Assembly: GCF_009183415.1 (NCBI RefSeq)
Contig: NZ_WEHU01000002.1
Coordinates: 62,001 to 126,000, forward strand
DNA from: Bacillus sp. B1-b2
GTDB lineage: Bacteria > Bacillota > Bacilli > Bacillales > Cytobacillaceae
Direction of reading: 5' to 3'
Length of the DNA stretch: 64,000 nucleotides
Both the position numbers and the translations under genes were made by a program. Within the stretch, counting starts at the first letter, position 1. Each line of letters starts with the position of its first letter. The notes under the pieces were generated by a model. It did no database searches. It was not told the origin of the DNA and saw only the letters and a list, made by a program, of their open reading frames with translations. Shown here piece by piece: positions 62,312 through 64,000 of this stretch.

Positions 62312-63792
62312 TATTCAAATGTTGGGGCGGCAAATCGGTAGTGGATAACCGGTGTGCCGTCTTCTTTTACAAAGATACGATTGATGAGCCGATGTAGAAT
62401 TTCGGGCGTTAGTTCATCAAAGTTAAGAAATTGAAGAAGCTCTTGTTTTAACTTGTCGATATTATCAATCACTTGTTCACTTTCAAGCATCAATAACAGT
62501 TCATTTTTCTTTTCGACTAGCTGAGCCAATTCTGTGTTGTTATCCTCAATCATATCTAAATACTCATCGTGTTGGATCTTTTCATCAGCCAGCATTTTGA
62601 TGAATTTCTTCTTACGATTCTTCAACATATCAATTTGCTTATTGAGTTTATCAAGCTTTTGTTGAATATCCTTCTTTGATTTCTTCGATTGTGCTACTAG
62701 CTCTTTCAAATATTGTTCTTTATCAATTTCTTGAACAAGCTTTCTGATATCATACAAAATTGTTTCTTTGAGAAAGCCCTCTTTAATTGTATGTGCGCTG
62801 CAAGCCTTTTTTCCATGACGAGCATAGCCTCCACATACATAACCATTTTGTCGGTTACTTCGAAACCACATTCCCTTACCACAGTCGCCGCAGAAGAGGA
62901 TGTTCGTAAATAAGTGAAGCTTAGGAGCTGTAATGAACTTCTTCCGTTGCTTCATCAGATTTTGAACCGCTTCAAACATATCCTGTGAGATAATCGCTTC
63001 ATGGGTGTTTTCGATGATATACATATCATCTTTGTCTTGTTTCTTCCGTTTTTTACTTGTGAGGCTCACTGTGGTAGTACGCCCTTGAACTAAATCTCCA
63101 ACGTAATGAGGATTAGTTAAGATTAGCTTGATTGTGGAATCATTCCACTTGTCACTCGCATTAATCTTGCCTGCTACATCAGCAGGTGTTCTAATTCCCT
63201 CATTGTATAAACGACGACCGATACTTTCTCTACCGCTTCCTTCAAGATACTCCCGGAAAATTCGTCTCACAATTTCAGATGTCTCATCATTACGGATGTA
63301 AAGCTTCCCCTCTCTAACTTCATACCCATATGGAGGATTCGAACCTTTAAACAAGCCGTTTTTTGCACGGGTTTTTAATGTTTCCTTTACACGATTGCTT
63401 GTATTTTGAGATTCTTGTTCATACATCCAAGCATATAGGCCAAACATATTGGTATTTCCAGTTAGTGTGTTGATCGCATTATCTAGTGTAATAATGTGAA
63501 TACCTTGGTTTTCGCAAAGGTTTTTGATTTTGTATGATAACTCACCATTACGAGCAAGACGAGATAACTCTTTGGCTAGGATGATATCGAACTTTTTTGC
63601 ATGAGCGTCTTCAATCATTCGTTGAAGATTTTTTCTCTTTGCTGTTGTTCCGGATTGAACATCTACGTAAAACTCGTTGATGTCCCATCCTTTTTCTTCA
63701 ATAAATTTGTAGAACAGTTCTTTCTGATATTTGAGTGAGGCTTTTTGTTCCTCTTTATCTGTTGAAACTCGAATATAGATTGCACATCTCAT
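62311..63792 (-). CDS. Large serine recombinase (integrase)
   Basis: 493 aa. N-terminal resolvase domain with catalytic Ser10 (AIYIRVSTDKEEQ) and LAKELSRLARNG. Recombinase domain about 150-260 (NPPYGYEVREG, GIRTPADVAGK, LTNPHYVGDLVQG). Zinc ribbon about 300-330 (CGDCGKGM...CGGYARHGKKAC), then a coiled coil (about 345-440). Integrases of this type insert phages and conjugative or mobilisable elements at a specific attB. It lies tail-to-tail against rlmCD, so the element's attachment junction is probably at 62.27-62.31 kb. Confidence 0.93.
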   Translation of the reverse strand: MRCAIYIRVSTDKEEQKASLKYQKELFYKFIEEKGWDINEFYVDVQSGTTAKRKNLQRMIEDAHAKKFDIILAKELSRLARNGELSYKIKNLCENQGIHIITLDNAINTLTGNTNMFGLYAWMYEQESQNTSNRVKETLKTRAKNGLFKGSNPPYGYEVREGKLYIRNDETSEIVRRIFREYLEGSGRESIGRRLYNEGIRTPADVAGKINASDKWNDSTIKLILTNPHYVGDLVQGRTTTVSLTSKKRKKQDKDDMYIIENTHEAIISQDMFEAVQNLMKQRKKFITAPKLHLFTNILFCGDCGKGMWFRSNRQNGYVCGGYARHGKKACSAHTIKEGFLKETILYDIRKLVQEIDKEQYLKELVAQSKKSKKDIQQKLDKLNKQIDMLKNRKKKFIKMLADEKIQHDEYLDMIEDNNTELAQLVEKKNELLLMLESEQVIDNIDKLKQELLQFLNFDELTPEILHRLINRIFVKEDGTPVIHYRFAAPTFE

Positions 63793-63959
63793 GAAGCATC
63801 ATGCTCCTTTTCGTTTGATTGAGATGTAGCAGTGTTCACCTTGTTAGCAGTATTGACAAGTTCCTCTATTTTATTATCAATGATTGCTTTGATGACTTGA
63901 GCAAATGCCAACTTAGGATCTGTGTAGATTCTTTCTACCGAAAGTGTTTTCTTACTCAT
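63789..63959 (-). CDS. Small protein coupled to the serine recombinase
   Basis: 56 aa from ATG 63959 (GGAGGGTC upstream). MSKKTLSVERIYTDPKLAFA at the start, then a helix and a polar Asn/Thr/Ser tail. Overlaps the recombinase start by 4 bases, so the two are co-translated. I do not recognise the family; an integrase accessory factor or a recombination directionality factor is possible but unproven. Confidence 0.7.
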   Translation of the reverse strand: MSKKTLSVERIYTDPKLAFAQVIKAIIDNKIEELVNTANKVNTATSQSNEKEHDAS

Positions 63960-64000
63960 AAAGTGACCCTCCACAAATTAAGTCGTGGACGATTAACGTG

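Noticed and set aside
1-64000. CRISPR array
   Set aside because: All repeat arrays have variable spacers derived from the repeat itself, and no cas genes are present.
1-64000. tRNA, rRNA or other structural RNA genes
   Set aside because: I saw no cloverleaf-type sequences with conserved GGTTCRA arms or rRNA segments; a covariance search would be needed to exclude them fully.

Overview
The window is AT-rich chromosome from an endospore-forming, motile, low-GC Gram-positive of the family Bacillaceae. The evidence is a GerA-type germinant-receptor operon, PdaA (spore cortex), a SpoVB-like flippase, LiaIH-LiaFSR, MotAB, SinI/SinR, and long synteny with the Bacillus subtilis yfi-yfj-yfk-yfl-yfm neighbourhood (treR, yfkM, yfkK, yfkJ, yfkI, yfkH, yfkF, yfkE, yfkD, yfkAB, pdaA, corA). 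The genus cannot be fixed from the sequence. A glutaminyl-tRNA synthetase (glnS) is unusual for this family. Almost all of the window is ordinary chromosome; only the last 1.7 kb is clearly mobile.

Layout. 1-2.5 kb: a 51-bp tandem array, then glnS. 2.5-5.2 kb: azlCD, a small basic protein, an MFS pump. 5.4-12.9 kb: aspartokinase, a YfiBC-type heterodimeric ABC exporter, a small alarmone synthetase preceded by a 30-codon ORF, a DEAD-box helicase. 13-18.4 kb: a five-gene spore germination operon (D-B-B-A-C) with a sigma-G-like promoter. 18.6-22.2 kb: liaIH and liaFSR. 22.4-31.1 kb: SpoVB-like flippase, ECF sigma factor, CorA, thioesterase, YetJ, MscL, acylphosphatase, AmpS and several unknowns. 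31.4-39.3 kb: HAD phosphatase, repeats, topB, motAB, psuKG. 39.3-41.3 kb: a rearranged sin locus. 41.4-55.6 kb: the treR-yfk block plus a P1B-4 ATPase. 55.8-62.3 kb: small proteins, fumarase, pdaA, rlmCD. 62.3-64 kb: a large serine recombinase abutting the 3' end of rlmCD.

The most interesting locus is 39.3-41.3 kb. A cyclic-di-GMP-I (GEMM-I) riboswitch sits directly upstream of a sinI-like antirepressor gene, flanked by two outward-lying sinR paralogues. The promoters of both sinR genes, and of a zinc-ribbon gene, carry inverted GTTCTT/AAGAAC sites like the SinR operator. If functional, this wires a second messenger directly into the SinI/SinR biofilm switch.

Other notable structure: four kinds of intergenic repeat array, all beginning beyond the 3' end of a gene. 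Two of them are built from short GCAACAAA or GCAAATAAA words phased at about 20-21 bp, two turns of the helix. There are also probable operators at psuK, the MFS gene and the alarmone synthetase, and several micro-ORFs with strong ribosome binding sites.
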